42,904 bases of DNA from Ferruginibacter sp. (GCF_028288465.1 NZ_JAQBNR010000066.1:1-42904); one strand, 5' to 3'; positions 11,301 through 19,802 are shown, counted from the stretch's first letter. Numbers and translations: made by a program. The notes: generated by a model not told the origin, from the letters alone.

Positions 11301-11834
11301 TGTTTGCAGTGTATTACTGATAGCTGTAAACCTGTCAATCAATACCCGAGCAGGTTCCAGCGCAGCCAGGTCAACAATCTTGGTACCTGTTACAGCCGCA
11401 TTTAATTGTGCAATGGCCATATTTAATTTTTGACTATCAGCAGGAAATATACTCTGAGACGCTGCAACAACAGCCTGCATATCTTTTTGCATATCGCCGA
11501 ACAACTGCCGCAGCCAGCCCTTTTCCTTTACCAGCAAAAGGCCCATGGATTGTATCAGGGTTATCAGTGAATTTGTATCGCCAGTTAACGTACGCACACT
11601 ATCGCCAGTTAAACTGACTTGCACATTGATCGCTTCTATCTGCACAAAAGCCATTGTTTCCAGCACTGATTCAATGGTAGCTTTTGCTTCAGGCGCTTTT
11701 TTTTCCACCTGCATAAATCTTGTCTCTATCCGCAGGGGAAGCAGTACATAAGGAATCGAATCCGTGTGCCGGGCTACAGTAGCTCTTATTTCGTCAAGCC
11801 TGGGGTCTTCTACTTGTGCATTGATGGTTGCCAT
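5334..11834 (-). CDS. Giant hypothetical protein, fourth gene of the five-gene operon (2166 aa)
   Basis: The open frame extends back to 11939, but I place the start at ATG 11834. The first 35 residues of the longer version overlap the upstream gene and are compositionally unlike the rest, and the chosen start leaves a 22-bp gap like the other junctions. Near the N-terminus is the block YVLLPLRIETRFMQVEKK. Residues ~80-420 are helix-rich with coiled-coil character. The block LWVRIYPDDVFVQTHEEALS follows at about residues 440-460, then a very long mixed alpha/beta region. The C-terminal part has DYWLGIEYPSAF and ends in VQVVMDLADVVLPK. No signal peptide, membrane helix, Walker motif or protease motif is visible. 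The size suggests a scaffold or structural subunit acting with its operon partners; function unknown. Confidence 0.75.
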   Translation of the reverse strand: MATINAQVEDPRLDEIRATVARHTDSIPYVLLPLRIETRFMQVEKKAPEAKATIESVLETMAFVQIEAINVQVSLTGDSVRTLTGDTNSLITLIQSMGLLLVKEKGWLRQLFGDMQKDMQAVVAASQSIFPADSQKLNMAIAQLNAAVTGTKIVDLAALEPARVLIDRFTAISNTLQTLNGVNKKKVPYTDVKNKKTLYGYITDTLNVIKDFYQNVDAGIKALQYIDATQRKRIQQLQADIQTQLGTLGASIEKMHTDAAWKKFATETAQPVVTAIIALSNAFAAGSLLLLNNLPGPPAVQTGDVYFSGIKALVKIKRFNAQKQQGYEVIKKYKTYLEPRINSLAKTIQSPILESKPGQISKLQSLFASINTEVTNSVTKINNYNTANKSQGAGKNLISTFFNQSVSSVIGGFAGQAVGNFPKPVYITDPPKMVNQLWVRIYPDDVFVQTHEEALSPTETDAGKQFWKVWWAAGGDKDLQMAAWQTLCKALGTHRASWVARVLNPSAIAANKAIFQTGPSSKIIDAITILTAINARLKQLPLDKPISNIVSATFAQKALAEVHTNLLKISTILSSLKKEQDFLLEKFRSNFINTAGLLNQLITSNQDLSGLKQKIAAAFVHSLHMMSGNLESIQNALNKIKPVNHKDFVNAIDNPFVFPAVAAKDKDWTVAPYSNCLPDKFAVITMKGSQFTRIAVGNAVDETVQLGLDPQKFDDLSLFTIDADGNLNIDEGLKWMTDYNTAVSKGFGITLDITDDEYNNGFDRLIVLGIKGSDATNSKQLFEQLITNHIYGVDGLDFLKVGTPTNNTHEAASGWQSGNDSQQRYDIEINNLKYNLGETDIFKKADGKYFSDALGIDNAVTQFANYSGNLEIANAFAANRALWGVSLGHYMEEMWDGLFTYDNIRRTENFFTNYCVGRGIVPSVRIGMQPYGILATTAFSQLQLYPGNIPDLSIDEAKTILPWTVPSPALENKLQQRYEMRLYRLLNMLKNTWTSLRDNNVIHSGNLDMEGEDAQKRFVQMLGLNASSLDYFYRYAINIAKGPNASADGFGTNFKATDVFGPNGLTELFKNQILDGVFTPSFDFIDERWPGGLTTWQLTDAKYSRILHQFESSRLFIARLVENSLPVTGNLIDTIPDADNGLKSDYLSWLLTSGANSLLGGNAVGDPAKIPFDTMLFVLLRQSLLQGYQEAALNILQSEAILPELDRRIAGNTSHYHYKLFQNGKYVNKYLTKWHFLFKTLSDLVTDIALPPATTAKPFYQFINQGPKSLANYLDGVKTTNPGMFNNSHKQFFDKLSRTRQAITTLKRATTNELDLLMAEHVDLCTYRLDSWLLGFVAKRLQQQRAKQPAGVFLGAYGYVENLRRDKGKDKFADQKKLANFKLDATKPVYHDASNQGFIHGPSIGQAITAAVLRNAYMTNNTSAEDIANRLAVNISSGRVRMAMQLIEGIRNGQELGAILGFQFERGLHDRYKTIELDKYIQPLRKVFPLQQAVDETANGSATYISLVVNGTTILDKVHAAVDWPSNPAIKDDTIAELLKANNYAKFPKLITDVLDANLAGDNKNKVYDSIIEEIDRMADAFDALGDLAMSESVYQMVLGNHVRASAVLTALAEGKHMPDPQIIDTVRNGTVVTQRIILNFSATNNFFQVPAGWAAAPTVRSLTEPSFNNWLGLTLGPAKAIKYVLTAVDANNNVTKTSFDIGASGLQAIDLFLVPGGESELQEIIISLYRKANNDYQSVITIDIKERDNGWSLDDKSLSEIYILMKYIRNMVSSAKYAGDSDIRLPNDPVNPDNPGNCDADELNKRVTAAHKSLQLFIQDIATAAFLTDVLSGKTPVNDVVPTVAQVDTLFTYLHNAVFLGIPHALSIPFDAAATGDQRATGLLQQVVNIYKQAVAREAEATAAVTAMASVTSVKLRVQKLIELTKIVLGKNAIVNPLYTPLETTSIQKELALAPDKKIARNGGSLVMEDWLQNVSKVRERMYDLSMVIQTTDIYNLPVAQAEPVQLPYADGDYWLGIEYPSAFAPVGDVTSLVLLNPKQLQTAGIQSGFIIDEWLEIIPVKEQTTGITFNYNNPNASPPQSILLAVTPEITNQWTWDDLVYTIIDTVDLAKNRAVEPDHFDKSFLGQVLPGIFSEVVPPQFRNEDTNPLGVQVVMDLADVVLPK

Positions 11835-11856
11835 AATTTGTTTCAGTTGAATAACA

Positions 11857-14800
11857 TTAATTTTCAGGTAACATTTCTGCAGCGTGTCTTGCAAACAATA
11901 CAGGGTCCTGAAATAAAATAGCCGCCAGGTCTGCCGCATTCGCGTTCCACAATGGCTGGCCCGCCGGGTTTTGTATGGTAATATTTTTATTAAACGTGAT
12001 GTGGTAAGAGTCGAGTTCTGCCTTGGCGTTTACAAGGTATTCCCAGGCCATGTCATCCCAGGTTTTCGGATTGCCTTGTGGCATTACATCAGTGTTACCA
12101 TGTTCATCTGTAAAATCATCCAGGCCAAAACGGATATGGCCGGGCCTTTCCTTTAATACAAAAAACCAACCCGGGTTTTTACCTGCGGTAGAACCGTGCG
12201 GCTGTTCAATCCGGTCGCCGCGTGCAGTGGCTTCATCCAGGGAAAATCCAAACAAAGTAACATCTGGTTCTATCTCTGCCTTGAACAGGGGGAATTTTGT
12301 AAAGTTGGAATCAATGCCACCTTTCAACTGTCTTGGTTTGGATGCATCATTGGGATCGTACATGGCCTGTTGCGCAAATACCATTGTGTTGGGATATTTT
12401 TTAAACAGATCGCCACGAATAACCAGCACAAGATTGGATTGCTTGGTTCCTCTTGGATTGTTCTCGCCCAGGGGATGACTCCATGTATTGATCTTGCGGA
12501 TGTCCAGTTTTAATTCCTTGTCTTTTTCAGGATCCGGATCCAATGGCATCAGGCTGTCATCTATATTCCAAAACTGCCGGAAGTAGGATCCCCGCTGATC
12601 TGTAGGATATTCCCTCCACAATAATTCCCTTGCCATTTCATGGTTCATGCCAGCCATAAATGCTTCTATAAAAGCCTGGTTATTTTCCAGCAGCGTGATG
12701 GAATTGTTTGGCAGTTTATCAATATTGGGTAGTATAAAATTCTTGGAAATTTCCAGCAGATAAGTGTATACGGCTTCTGTAAATTCAGGATAAGCCATGA
12801 TGGGTTTCAACTGTGGCAAAGGAATATAGGAGCCATCTTTCTGCAGCAATTTTATATTGACAAACAACTTCCTGGCAAAGGTTGCAGCCGGATCTAATTT
12901 CTCAAAAATATGGGTCGAAATATTTGCTGCATTGCTAAATGCAGGCACAACTTCAACCTGCGGCAATGCACCTAATACGGAGGTAAAGTCTGCAAAAGAT
13001 GCCTTCAATGCCAGTACGTCATTTTGAGTGGTCATTGATTTAATGCTCACTTTTGTCAGGTCGGCACCGTCACTTATTATTACATCGTTGTAATTTTTAG
13101 CATGAATGCCCGTACCAAACAGACTTAAAAACTTAGCCGGATTTAATTGTATAATGGCCTGCCCATCTGCATTCTTTGTTACCGGAAAATTGGTTGCAAC
13201 GATATTGTTCACAATATCTTTCATGGCGGCTTTTACATCTGCCGCTACCGCCTTTCCATCAATGGCGGTCAGCAATTGCGCCTGGCTTAAAGATGCGTTA
13301 GCAGTGATGACATCCGTTTCTATCATTTCAACAAAAGCATCTTTGGCAAGGTCGGGAACGCTGGCTGTATAACTGCTTACTGCGCCGGTTATGGCAGTAT
13401 CAATCATGGCAGTGGTTAATGCTGCAAGCGGCGCCTGCTTTAACTTTGCGGCGGTAACAGCATGAGGCAAGTTTTCATCTGCATTAAAATTTTTAATGAC
13501 AGCATTCAATTTAACAACAGAAGCTATGCCGGATGAAACACCGAGACCAACCCTTGCTATTTTGCTGTTAGGCCTTGCCATTTTCCGGAAGGCTGCCGTC
13601 TTGGATGCAAAAGGAATGCGGCTTTCAACAAAATCCTGCTGAACCGTTTTTGTGTTGGCTGCATTTTTTATAAGATGCTGTACCGAATGCGTAAGCATAA
13701 CCGCCTTGTCGTTTCCCGCATTGATAATATGCTTTTTAAATATGCATTTGGTGATGGCCTGCGCCAGCAATGTTTCCTGTATTTTTTTATTGGCGTCATT
13801 TACCTTATTTACCTGTTGCCAGGCCCGGTTTACAAAATCATCCTGGTGGCTTTGTACCACTTTTACGCCAAGCCCTGCAGCTCCCCTGTTCCTGAAATCC
13901 AGGTTCAGCTGGTCTATCCATGGAGGATTGGTACCGTCGCCCAATTTTGATACCAACGCATGCCACACACCATATACCGGAGGTACCAACAAAGGATCTT
14001 CACCAATGTCGGTATTAAAAAAAGGATTCGGACTTGCGACTACAATATTCTTATCTACCAGGTCGGCAGACAAATTCAGCAGGTCTTTTAACTTTTGAAT
14101 GGTGTTTTTGTCCGCTGCATTCGCACCACCATTTCCAGGCCAGCTGTCAGGAACAAAATCCGGTGGTTTCAATGCGGCTTCCATACCAATTACCTTGGTG
14201 CCGTCATTTTGAACCCCCAGGTTAAAACCGGGGTCCTGGATATCCATCGGCATCTTACCCGAATTGCCATCCATAATGATGGGTTTCAGCATGGTGACAA
14301 GACTTTCAAAATCACCATATGCAGCCGTTCTGAAATGCCACTGGTAATACACAGGAAAATCAAAAGGTCTGGTACCTGTTCCAGGCATAGCGCCTTTGTG
14401 CCAGGAAGTTTTTTGTGCTGCTACGCCGGCTGTATCAAGCCCCAAACCTGCTAAACGTCCCGTTTCAAAAGCGGGTATCACAAAGGCTGTGAACGAAGTA
14501 TTTTTGGCCAGTTTACGGGGACAAAGTAATCTTGATACCGCCACATCCGGGTCTGCCGCTATATCTGCATTTACTTCCTGCTGCATGGCGGCACCACTCA
14601 GATTTGTCAGCTTGTTATTAAAATGTACATGTGCAAAAGCCCAGTTATCATTCTGGTGATGAAAGGCAGCATCAAAAGTTCCTTGTTCTACAGATATAAA
14701 AGGAAGGCCGCCTGAAGTTTGTTTTAATTTATACTCATCATCTTTCAATACAACCAATGCCAGCCAAGGACGAAGTTTAGTTTGCCGGGTATTTAAATTG

Positions 14801-15150
14801 GCTGCAGCGGCGGGCGTATATCTCCATAAAAAATCCTCTTCATAAAATTCAATATAGGGCAATCCGTTATCTTCATAATTCATCACACCATTGGCAGGCT
14901 CTGTTCTTACAATGGCCCTGGTACTTACGCTCAGCACATCGCCGGGTCCAACTACCTGCACCAGTTTTTTAATGGTATTGGTTTGAACCGACCCATCGAG
15001 ATTGGTATACTGGATATCCAGTTCCGCACTCAAATCTGCCCTAACTATAGCAGGTCCGTCACCGCTTCCCAACGTATCCGTCTCGCCTATTTTTGACGCA
15101 ACGCCCTGTCGTGCCCAGGGTAAAAATCCATAAGAAGGTAATGTTGGCAT
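11857..15150 (-). CDS. Large hypothetical protein, third gene of the five-gene operon (1097 aa)
   Basis: No named domain is recognised. The N-terminal ~160 residues contain a conserved-looking block (YIEFYEEDFLWRYTPA near residues 98-113, then KLRPWLALVVLKDDEY). A central region from about 400 to 760 is Ala/Lys/Asp-rich and helical. The C-terminal third is compact, with REYPTDQRGSYFRQFW, the segment RPGHIRFGLDDF and a final helix FARHAAEMLPEN. There is no signal peptide or membrane segment. It lies 25 bp after the DUF6603 gene and 22 bp before the 2166-aa gene, so all are probably translated from one message. The shared operon and the similar LPLR/RPWL-type N-terminal blocks suggest that this and the 2166-aa protein are partner subunits; that is inference. 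Confidence 0.75.
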   Translation of the reverse strand: MPTLPSYGFLPWARQGVASKIGETDTLGSGDGPAIVRADLSAELDIQYTNLDGSVQTNTIKKLVQVVGPGDVLSVSTRAIVRTEPANGVMNYEDNGLPYIEFYEEDFLWRYTPAAAANLNTRQTKLRPWLALVVLKDDEYKLKQTSGGLPFISVEQGTFDAAFHHQNDNWAFAHVHFNNKLTNLSGAAMQQEVNADIAADPDVAVSRLLCPRKLAKNTSFTAFVIPAFETGRLAGLGLDTAGVAAQKTSWHKGAMPGTGTRPFDFPVYYQWHFRTAAYGDFESLVTMLKPIIMDGNSGKMPMDIQDPGFNLGVQNDGTKVIGMEAALKPPDFVPDSWPGNGGANAADKNTIQKLKDLLNLSADLVDKNIVVASPNPFFNTDIGEDPLLVPPVYGVWHALVSKLGDGTNPPWIDQLNLDFRNRGAAGLGVKVVQSHQDDFVNRAWQQVNKVNDANKKIQETLLAQAITKCIFKKHIINAGNDKAVMLTHSVQHLIKNAANTKTVQQDFVESRIPFASKTAAFRKMARPNSKIARVGLGVSSGIASVVKLNAVIKNFNADENLPHAVTAAKLKQAPLAALTTAMIDTAITGAVSSYTASVPDLAKDAFVEMIETDVITANASLSQAQLLTAIDGKAVAADVKAAMKDIVNNIVATNFPVTKNADGQAIIQLNPAKFLSLFGTGIHAKNYNDVIISDGADLTKVSIKSMTTQNDVLALKASFADFTSVLGALPQVEVVPAFSNAANISTHIFEKLDPAATFARKLFVNIKLLQKDGSYIPLPQLKPIMAYPEFTEAVYTYLLEISKNFILPNIDKLPNNSITLLENNQAFIEAFMAGMNHEMARELLWREYPTDQRGSYFRQFWNIDDSLMPLDPDPEKDKELKLDIRKINTWSHPLGENNPRGTKQSNLVLVIRGDLFKKYPNTMVFAQQAMYDPNDASKPRQLKGGIDSNFTKFPLFKAEIEPDVTLFGFSLDEATARGDRIEQPHGSTAGKNPGWFFVLKERPGHIRFGLDDFTDEHGNTDVMPQGNPKTWDDMAWEYLVNAKAELDSYHITFNKNITIQNPAGQPLWNANAADLAAILFQDPVLFARHAAEMLPEN

Positions 15151-15175
15151 ATCTGAAAAATTAAAAAATCAATGA

Positions 15176-18100
15176 CTACAATTGGTAAGCAGATGCAATA
15201 CTTATCTTGCCCTTTAATGCCGGATTTTGTTTGAGTATCGTATCAAAAGCATCGTTGGCCTGGGCATGTGTTCCACCTGCAAATACATTTACATTGTGCT
15301 GTGTAAGCGTGGCGTTATCAATCAGCACAAACTGCTCTTCGTCCATATTTACAGCAGCATTGGCGAGTTTAAAACTCTTTTGCCTGTTTTGTACAGACAG
15401 CTCATTTTTGCCAATTGCTCCCCCCCGCATCATCAGTTTAAACCAGCTGAAATCGATGTCAAATGCCGGCGGATTGGGGAACGGATCAAAATCAGATACT
15501 TTAACTTCATACACCACATCCCTGTCCAGTGCATAATCTACAAACAGTGTTGCAGTATCAGCAACTTTTACGCCTCCTTTTTCCTTTGTATAGGATGGTG
15601 ATTTCAATTTATCATCATCGCTCATATTTTTAAATGCCGAAGGGGCGAAGGATTCTGTTTCGTTACTCAATGGCGTAACGGCGCCGCCCAGCCTGAATGC
15701 TGACACATCTGCCATGTTAATATCAGATGGTGCGTTATTACCAAACCGGTTAATCACCAGGCCCAATGGCATTATTAACTGGCTCACCTTTACAGCTCCA
15801 AAAGATTGCAACACAATTTGTCCTGGTTGCGGAACGATGCCGGCAATTGTTACCACGTTGTAACGATTAGCCGGTATTTCAGCCGACCAGTTGGCATCAA
15901 TGGTAAAGGCTTCCAGAATTTTTGGCAATACCGCAATGCTGGGCAATGTATCCTGCTGTGCATCGCCCCAGGTAACATTGAAATGTACCTTGATGCTGAT
16001 AAATAAAATATGGAAAGAAGCGGTGCCATTTGCATTCCATGGCGTTGGCCCGGAGAGTTCGAAATCCAGGTTGATGGAGAACAAGGTACTGCTGCCCATC
16101 TTCACTTCAAGGCCTGCAGTAATATTGGCGATGAATTTAAATGGCGAGAACTGGAAGAGTACATCAAAGCCCAGGTAACCTACCACGCTAAATCCTGATA
16201 CTTCAAATTTAAAATCAATACGTGCACCAAACTGCACTGTGTTTGAGGTTACAGCAAAATAGGCTGTTAAAACCAAATTCGGATTAGGGCTTAAAATGGT
16301 TAGTGTAAGCCGCTTCATTTTCGGCACATTTAAAGCAGCCGGCGGTGTAAACGAAGGATGAAAACCTCCCACCGATAACAGGAAGGCTTTTTCATTACCC
16401 CAGTTTAATCGCAAAGCCATATCACCTTCTAATGTGAAAGTGAGGATATGCGAATTGTAAATGCTGGCGTCAAAAGATAAATAGCCATTGTCAAAATCAA
16501 TGATGCCGAGGAAGTTTACCTGCAGCTGCAAAATGGCGGCGTCTTCGGTTGGCAATACTATTTTTAACACACCTAGGATAGCGAGCCTTACAGGACTGGT
16601 AAACTCAATTGCAATACCAAATTCAATGGTAACCAGTGTGGGCACGCCCCAGGTTATTTTGGCCATCAGGCCAATCATAAACTGGTTTTCCTTTACCGGG
16701 AAAATGGCCTTGATCTGGGGAAGCAGTGTATTGATATTGGCGATGATATCCTCAGGGAACATGATCTGTTCAATGGCATCATTTTTTACGCCATCCCGCA
16801 GGGCATTTACATTAATTGTTCTGTTGATGCCCAGCATACCTCCCAGCCCGCTCAGGAAGAAACCCATACCCAACGAAATGCCGGGTTCAAACTGAACGCT
16901 GATGATGATGAGCAGCGAAAACCCATTGCTGCCATCCGGCATTTTTGTGTTGATGATGGCGATGGCAGATACCTGGATGGTATCCTGTATAGATAATTCC
17001 AATGCACCGGCATACTCGCCTTTATCACGGTCGATGGAAAGAAAACCGCCGCCCTTTACGATGCCTGCATCGATAGATAACCCTACGCCGGTAGGGAATA
17101 AAAATCCAATATTGAAATCTACAGGGCCAAGATTTCCTTTTCGGTCGGCCGGAAAACTGAATGTGCCGGATAAGCCCATACCCTGCACCACAGCTTCAAT
17201 AGGCCCCAATGTACCTTTTATATCCAGCGCAATATTGATTGGAATATTGCCACCGGCAGGTTTTATCCCCAGCTTCGCTGTTTCAATATCAATAGGCCCT
17301 AATTGTAAATGAGCAGGCAAATCAATCTCAAGGCCGCTGCTTCCTTTAAAATAAAACCCGCTTTGCAAACCAAAACCAAAACCCAGTTCAAAGGCAAGTG
17401 TAATACCATCTGACGGTAATATTTTTGAAAGAAAACCATCCGTATCATTTGGCGCTGGCTTTATAACAATTTTACTTCCCTTTAAATCAAATTCAAGCTT
17501 TACATCTTTGGAACCTGCCGTGGTGATATTGGCCGCAGCAGCAATGGAGGCCGATAAAAACTCGTAGTGACTTGCGGCTGGATCGCCAAATACGATGATG
17601 GGTTTGCCATCGGCTTTTTTATATTCCAGCAACAGAGAAACTTTAGCATTGGCCCCGCCACTGGTTCCCCCGCCGGCGAGATTGCTGATCAGTTCAGGCG
17701 CTTTGCCCGGCCTGATGATCAAAGCCACGCCGTTGTTCAGGTCAAGCCCCGTATCAAATTTAAAAGTGAGATTATCTGTAATGTTGACTTCTTCGGTAAT
17801 CTCGGTATTGGCATAAGGTATAATGGCAATGGCCGGCAATAAGGAACCGTTTTGAGGCAACAGGTAAAAATTAATTCCGGCGGCGGCGCCTACATTGGAA
17901 GTTTTTTCATCAATCAACACCAGCGTGAGCGCATCTTTGTCAAATGTACCTGCAGGCACCCCATTATTCAACACCTGCAAAAACTGCGATTTTATTTCAG
18001 TGAGGTTAAATGGAATGCTAAACCCGTCAAAAATATCCGTGAGGTTTTTGAAAAGCAATTCCCTGTCGAGCCCCGGTGTTGCCCAACCATACAAATCCTG

Positions 18101-18631
18101 CAACAATTTCAGCGGATTGCTGAACAATGTACCAATCTTATCAAAATGAATTTCTTTCCTGTAGTAGGCAGGTCTTGTGCCACTGGCGTCTTTTGACGTG
18201 ATGGTAATAATACCCAGCAACTGCAGCAGACTGCCAACTTTGGGGCGCTGATTTAAAAAGTATTCAACCAGTACATACTGGCCAATTTCGGAAGGAAAAT
18301 CGTTTTTAAATTCTGCAGCAGTGGAAGCGAGACCACTGAACAAAGCATCGGGTTTTGACACCAGGCCCTCAATACCCGTTACAAGGTTTTTGATGAGACC
18401 AAGTAACTGCGTGATATTGCCAAAATTGATGTCGCCTGTTTCAAGTAAGGTGATAACAGGGTCTACCAGATTCACCAGGTCTGTAACGGGTTGTATCGCC
18501 GCCGTTGCATCCCAGCCCAATTCCTTCATGGTCGACCGGAAAGCCTCTGGCGTTTGCACCATATCTTTCAACGGTATAAACGCACTGCCGATTTCTTCTG
18601 CTATTATTGATAAGGTATCCTGATCTGCCAT
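15176..18631 (-). CDS. DUF6603-type beta-rich protein, second gene of the five-gene operon (1151 aa)
   Basis: The first ~230 residues are mainly helical. From ~250 to ~950 the protein is a long succession of amphipathic beta strands with recurring LGPIDIE / LGPIEAV / LGPVDFN steps (about 444-506). The segment FLFPTGVGLSIDAGIVKGGG followed by DKGEYAG (about 510-542) is what I recognise as the DUF6603 signature; DUF6603 has no assigned function. Alternating hydrophobic and polar strands, with several very hydrophobic ones (around GFSLLIIISVQFEPGIS and ILGVLKIVLP), would suit a beta-sandwich stack, a long hydrophobic groove or a membrane-contacting surface. There is no signal peptide. The gene starts 16 bp after the 384-aa gene and ends 25 bp before the 1097-aa gene. 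DUF6603 assignment is likely; the structural idea is inference. Confidence 0.72.
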   Translation of the reverse strand: MADQDTLSIIAEEIGSAFIPLKDMVQTPEAFRSTMKELGWDATAAIQPVTDLVNLVDPVITLLETGDINFGNITQLLGLIKNLVTGIEGLVSKPDALFSGLASTAAEFKNDFPSEIGQYVLVEYFLNQRPKVGSLLQLLGIITITSKDASGTRPAYYRKEIHFDKIGTLFSNPLKLLQDLYGWATPGLDRELLFKNLTDIFDGFSIPFNLTEIKSQFLQVLNNGVPAGTFDKDALTLVLIDEKTSNVGAAAGINFYLLPQNGSLLPAIAIIPYANTEITEEVNITDNLTFKFDTGLDLNNGVALIIRPGKAPELISNLAGGGTSGGANAKVSLLLEYKKADGKPIIVFGDPAASHYEFLSASIAAAANITTAGSKDVKLEFDLKGSKIVIKPAPNDTDGFLSKILPSDGITLAFELGFGFGLQSGFYFKGSSGLEIDLPAHLQLGPIDIETAKLGIKPAGGNIPINIALDIKGTLGPIEAVVQGMGLSGTFSFPADRKGNLGPVDFNIGFLFPTGVGLSIDAGIVKGGGFLSIDRDKGEYAGALELSIQDTIQVSAIAIINTKMPDGSNGFSLLIIISVQFEPGISLGMGFFLSGLGGMLGINRTINVNALRDGVKNDAIEQIMFPEDIIANINTLLPQIKAIFPVKENQFMIGLMAKITWGVPTLVTIEFGIAIEFTSPVRLAILGVLKIVLPTEDAAILQLQVNFLGIIDFDNGYLSFDASIYNSHILTFTLEGDMALRLNWGNEKAFLLSVGGFHPSFTPPAALNVPKMKRLTLTILSPNPNLVLTAYFAVTSNTVQFGARIDFKFEVSGFSVVGYLGFDVLFQFSPFKFIANITAGLEVKMGSSTLFSINLDFELSGPTPWNANGTASFHILFISIKVHFNVTWGDAQQDTLPSIAVLPKILEAFTIDANWSAEIPANRYNVVTIAGIVPQPGQIVLQSFGAVKVSQLIMPLGLVINRFGNNAPSDINMADVSAFRLGGAVTPLSNETESFAPSAFKNMSDDDKLKSPSYTKEKGGVKVADTATLFVDYALDRDVVYEVKVSDFDPFPNPPAFDIDFSWFKLMMRGGAIGKNELSVQNRQKSFKLANAAVNMDEEQFVLIDNATLTQHNVNVFAGGTHAQANDAFDTILKQNPALKGKISIASAYQL

Positions 18632-18647
18632 GGTGGTACTTAATTAT

Positions 18648-19802
18648 TTATACTGCGTTAAAGTAATCAGCTGCATCATCTGCAAAGTTTTTCTTCGAGG
18701 TCGCACCTCCTCCCTGGGTCGCGTAAAAATTATATATCAGTTCATTGTTTGCATTGTTGGCTATTACCGGCGGACATACATAATATTCGTGGCGCTTTCC
18801 TACAAAAACTCTTGATTGGGTGTTAACAGTCCAGGTTAATCCGTCAACCATGTCATCAATGGAAGCATATTCATACCTGGTAAAAAGTGGAAAAGGATGT
18901 GTGCTCTGCAATTGAAGTCCAAACGGATTAGTTCCCGGATTAGCTGCCAGATTATTGAGTTGTTGCTTTAAAAAAGTGGCGATACCAGCGGGATCAGTCG
19001 GAAGAGCACCCACTGCAGGATCTACCCGAATAGAGGATATGATGGTTTGAAACCTGTGCCTGTAAAAGCCGGATCTCAGAGTTAGTAAATTGGTAACCGG
19101 AGTTGCAGCTAAATTTACCAATACCAGCGGATCTGCATCCCTTGTGATATTGGTCTTTATCCACCCGTTCCATTGGGCTGTTGTAATAGCGGTTCCATAT
19201 GTATCCACTGCGTTTAAGCCATCAAAAAGCGCTACCAGCGCAGCTTTATCGGCAACCGCCGTTTTACTGAATATGTGAAAGTCATAGTTAAACGATTCAA
19301 AAACACCTTGCCTGACATTATAGACTTCATGATAAAAAAGCGGGGCGCAAACGCCAATATCGGTTGTGCTCAAACCATTGATTACCTCTTTAAATTTTTC
19401 GATAAAAGGATTCATTACTCCGATGCGGCAGCCCCTGATAAACACATGCGGATCAATTGGGTTGTTATTGCTGTCCACGGGCCTGGGGTTGATGATGGCA
19501 TCTGCAAGCTGGCAGGTACGTGTTGGTGCATTGATCGCACTTTCCATTGCTTCGTAAGTAGTGTGCGCATCAAATGCAGGATCCAGCTGCACATTCATCC
19601 AGCCTGATTCGTTGCCATGCGTTCCGATTAAAATATCTGTAAGCGGTGTAGCCACTACCCCGGCACTTGCCAGGTGATTGAAAAAATCTTTTACCGAATT
19701 GATGCCACGCTTATTTATCAATGTGGTGGATGCCCGGTTGGTAAACATTTTACGCATGATGATGTCGTAACCAGATGCACCGGGGGCGAATGCAAAATCC
19801 AT
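18648..19802 (-). CDS. Putative caspase-like (clan CD-type) protein, first gene of the five-gene operon (384 aa)
   Basis: No close family is recognised. Residues 56-68 read as a hydrophobic strand running into THGNESGW (His62-Gly63). Residues 120-128 read as a second strand running into RGCRIG (Cys125), followed by a helix and another strand. A strand-His-Gly then strand-Cys layout about 60 residues apart is the arrangement of caspases, metacaspases and CHAT peptidases, so a cysteine peptidase dyad His62/Cys125 is plausible. The C-terminal ~200 residues are an unassigned mixed domain. There is no signal peptide. As the first gene of the operon its start (ATG 19802) follows a 670-bp non-coding gap that must hold the promoter; no exact TAnnTTTG was found there on this strand. 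The protease reading is a hypothesis. Confidence 0.65.
   Translation of the reverse strand: MDFAFAPGASGYDIIMRKMFTNRASTTLINKRGINSVKDFFNHLASAGVVATPLTDILIGTHGNESGWMNVQLDPAFDAHTTYEAMESAINAPTRTCQLADAIINPRPVDSNNNPIDPHVFIRGCRIGVMNPFIEKFKEVINGLSTTDIGVCAPLFYHEVYNVRQGVFESFNYDFHIFSKTAVADKAALVALFDGLNAVDTYGTAITTAQWNGWIKTNITRDADPLVLVNLAATPVTNLLTLRSGFYRHRFQTIISSIRVDPAVGALPTDPAGIATFLKQQLNNLAANPGTNPFGLQLQSTHPFPLFTRYEYASIDDMVDGLTWTVNTQSRVFVGKRHEYYVCPPVIANNANNELIYNFYATQGGGATSKKNFADDAADYFNAV

Noticed and set aside
5334..11939. Upstream start at 11939 for the 2166-aa protein
   Set aside because: It would overlap the 1097-aa gene by more than 80 bp, and the extra N-terminus is unlike the rest; ATG 11834 leaves a normal 22-bp gap.
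3664..19607. Many + strand frames opposite the giant operon
   Set aside because: They are antisense shadows of long genes with coherent composition; none shows a domain or a ribosome-binding context.
3456..19802. Extracellular contractile injection system or prophage tail cluster
   Set aside because: No sheath, tube, baseplate, LysM or AAA+ gene is present in or beside the five-gene unit.
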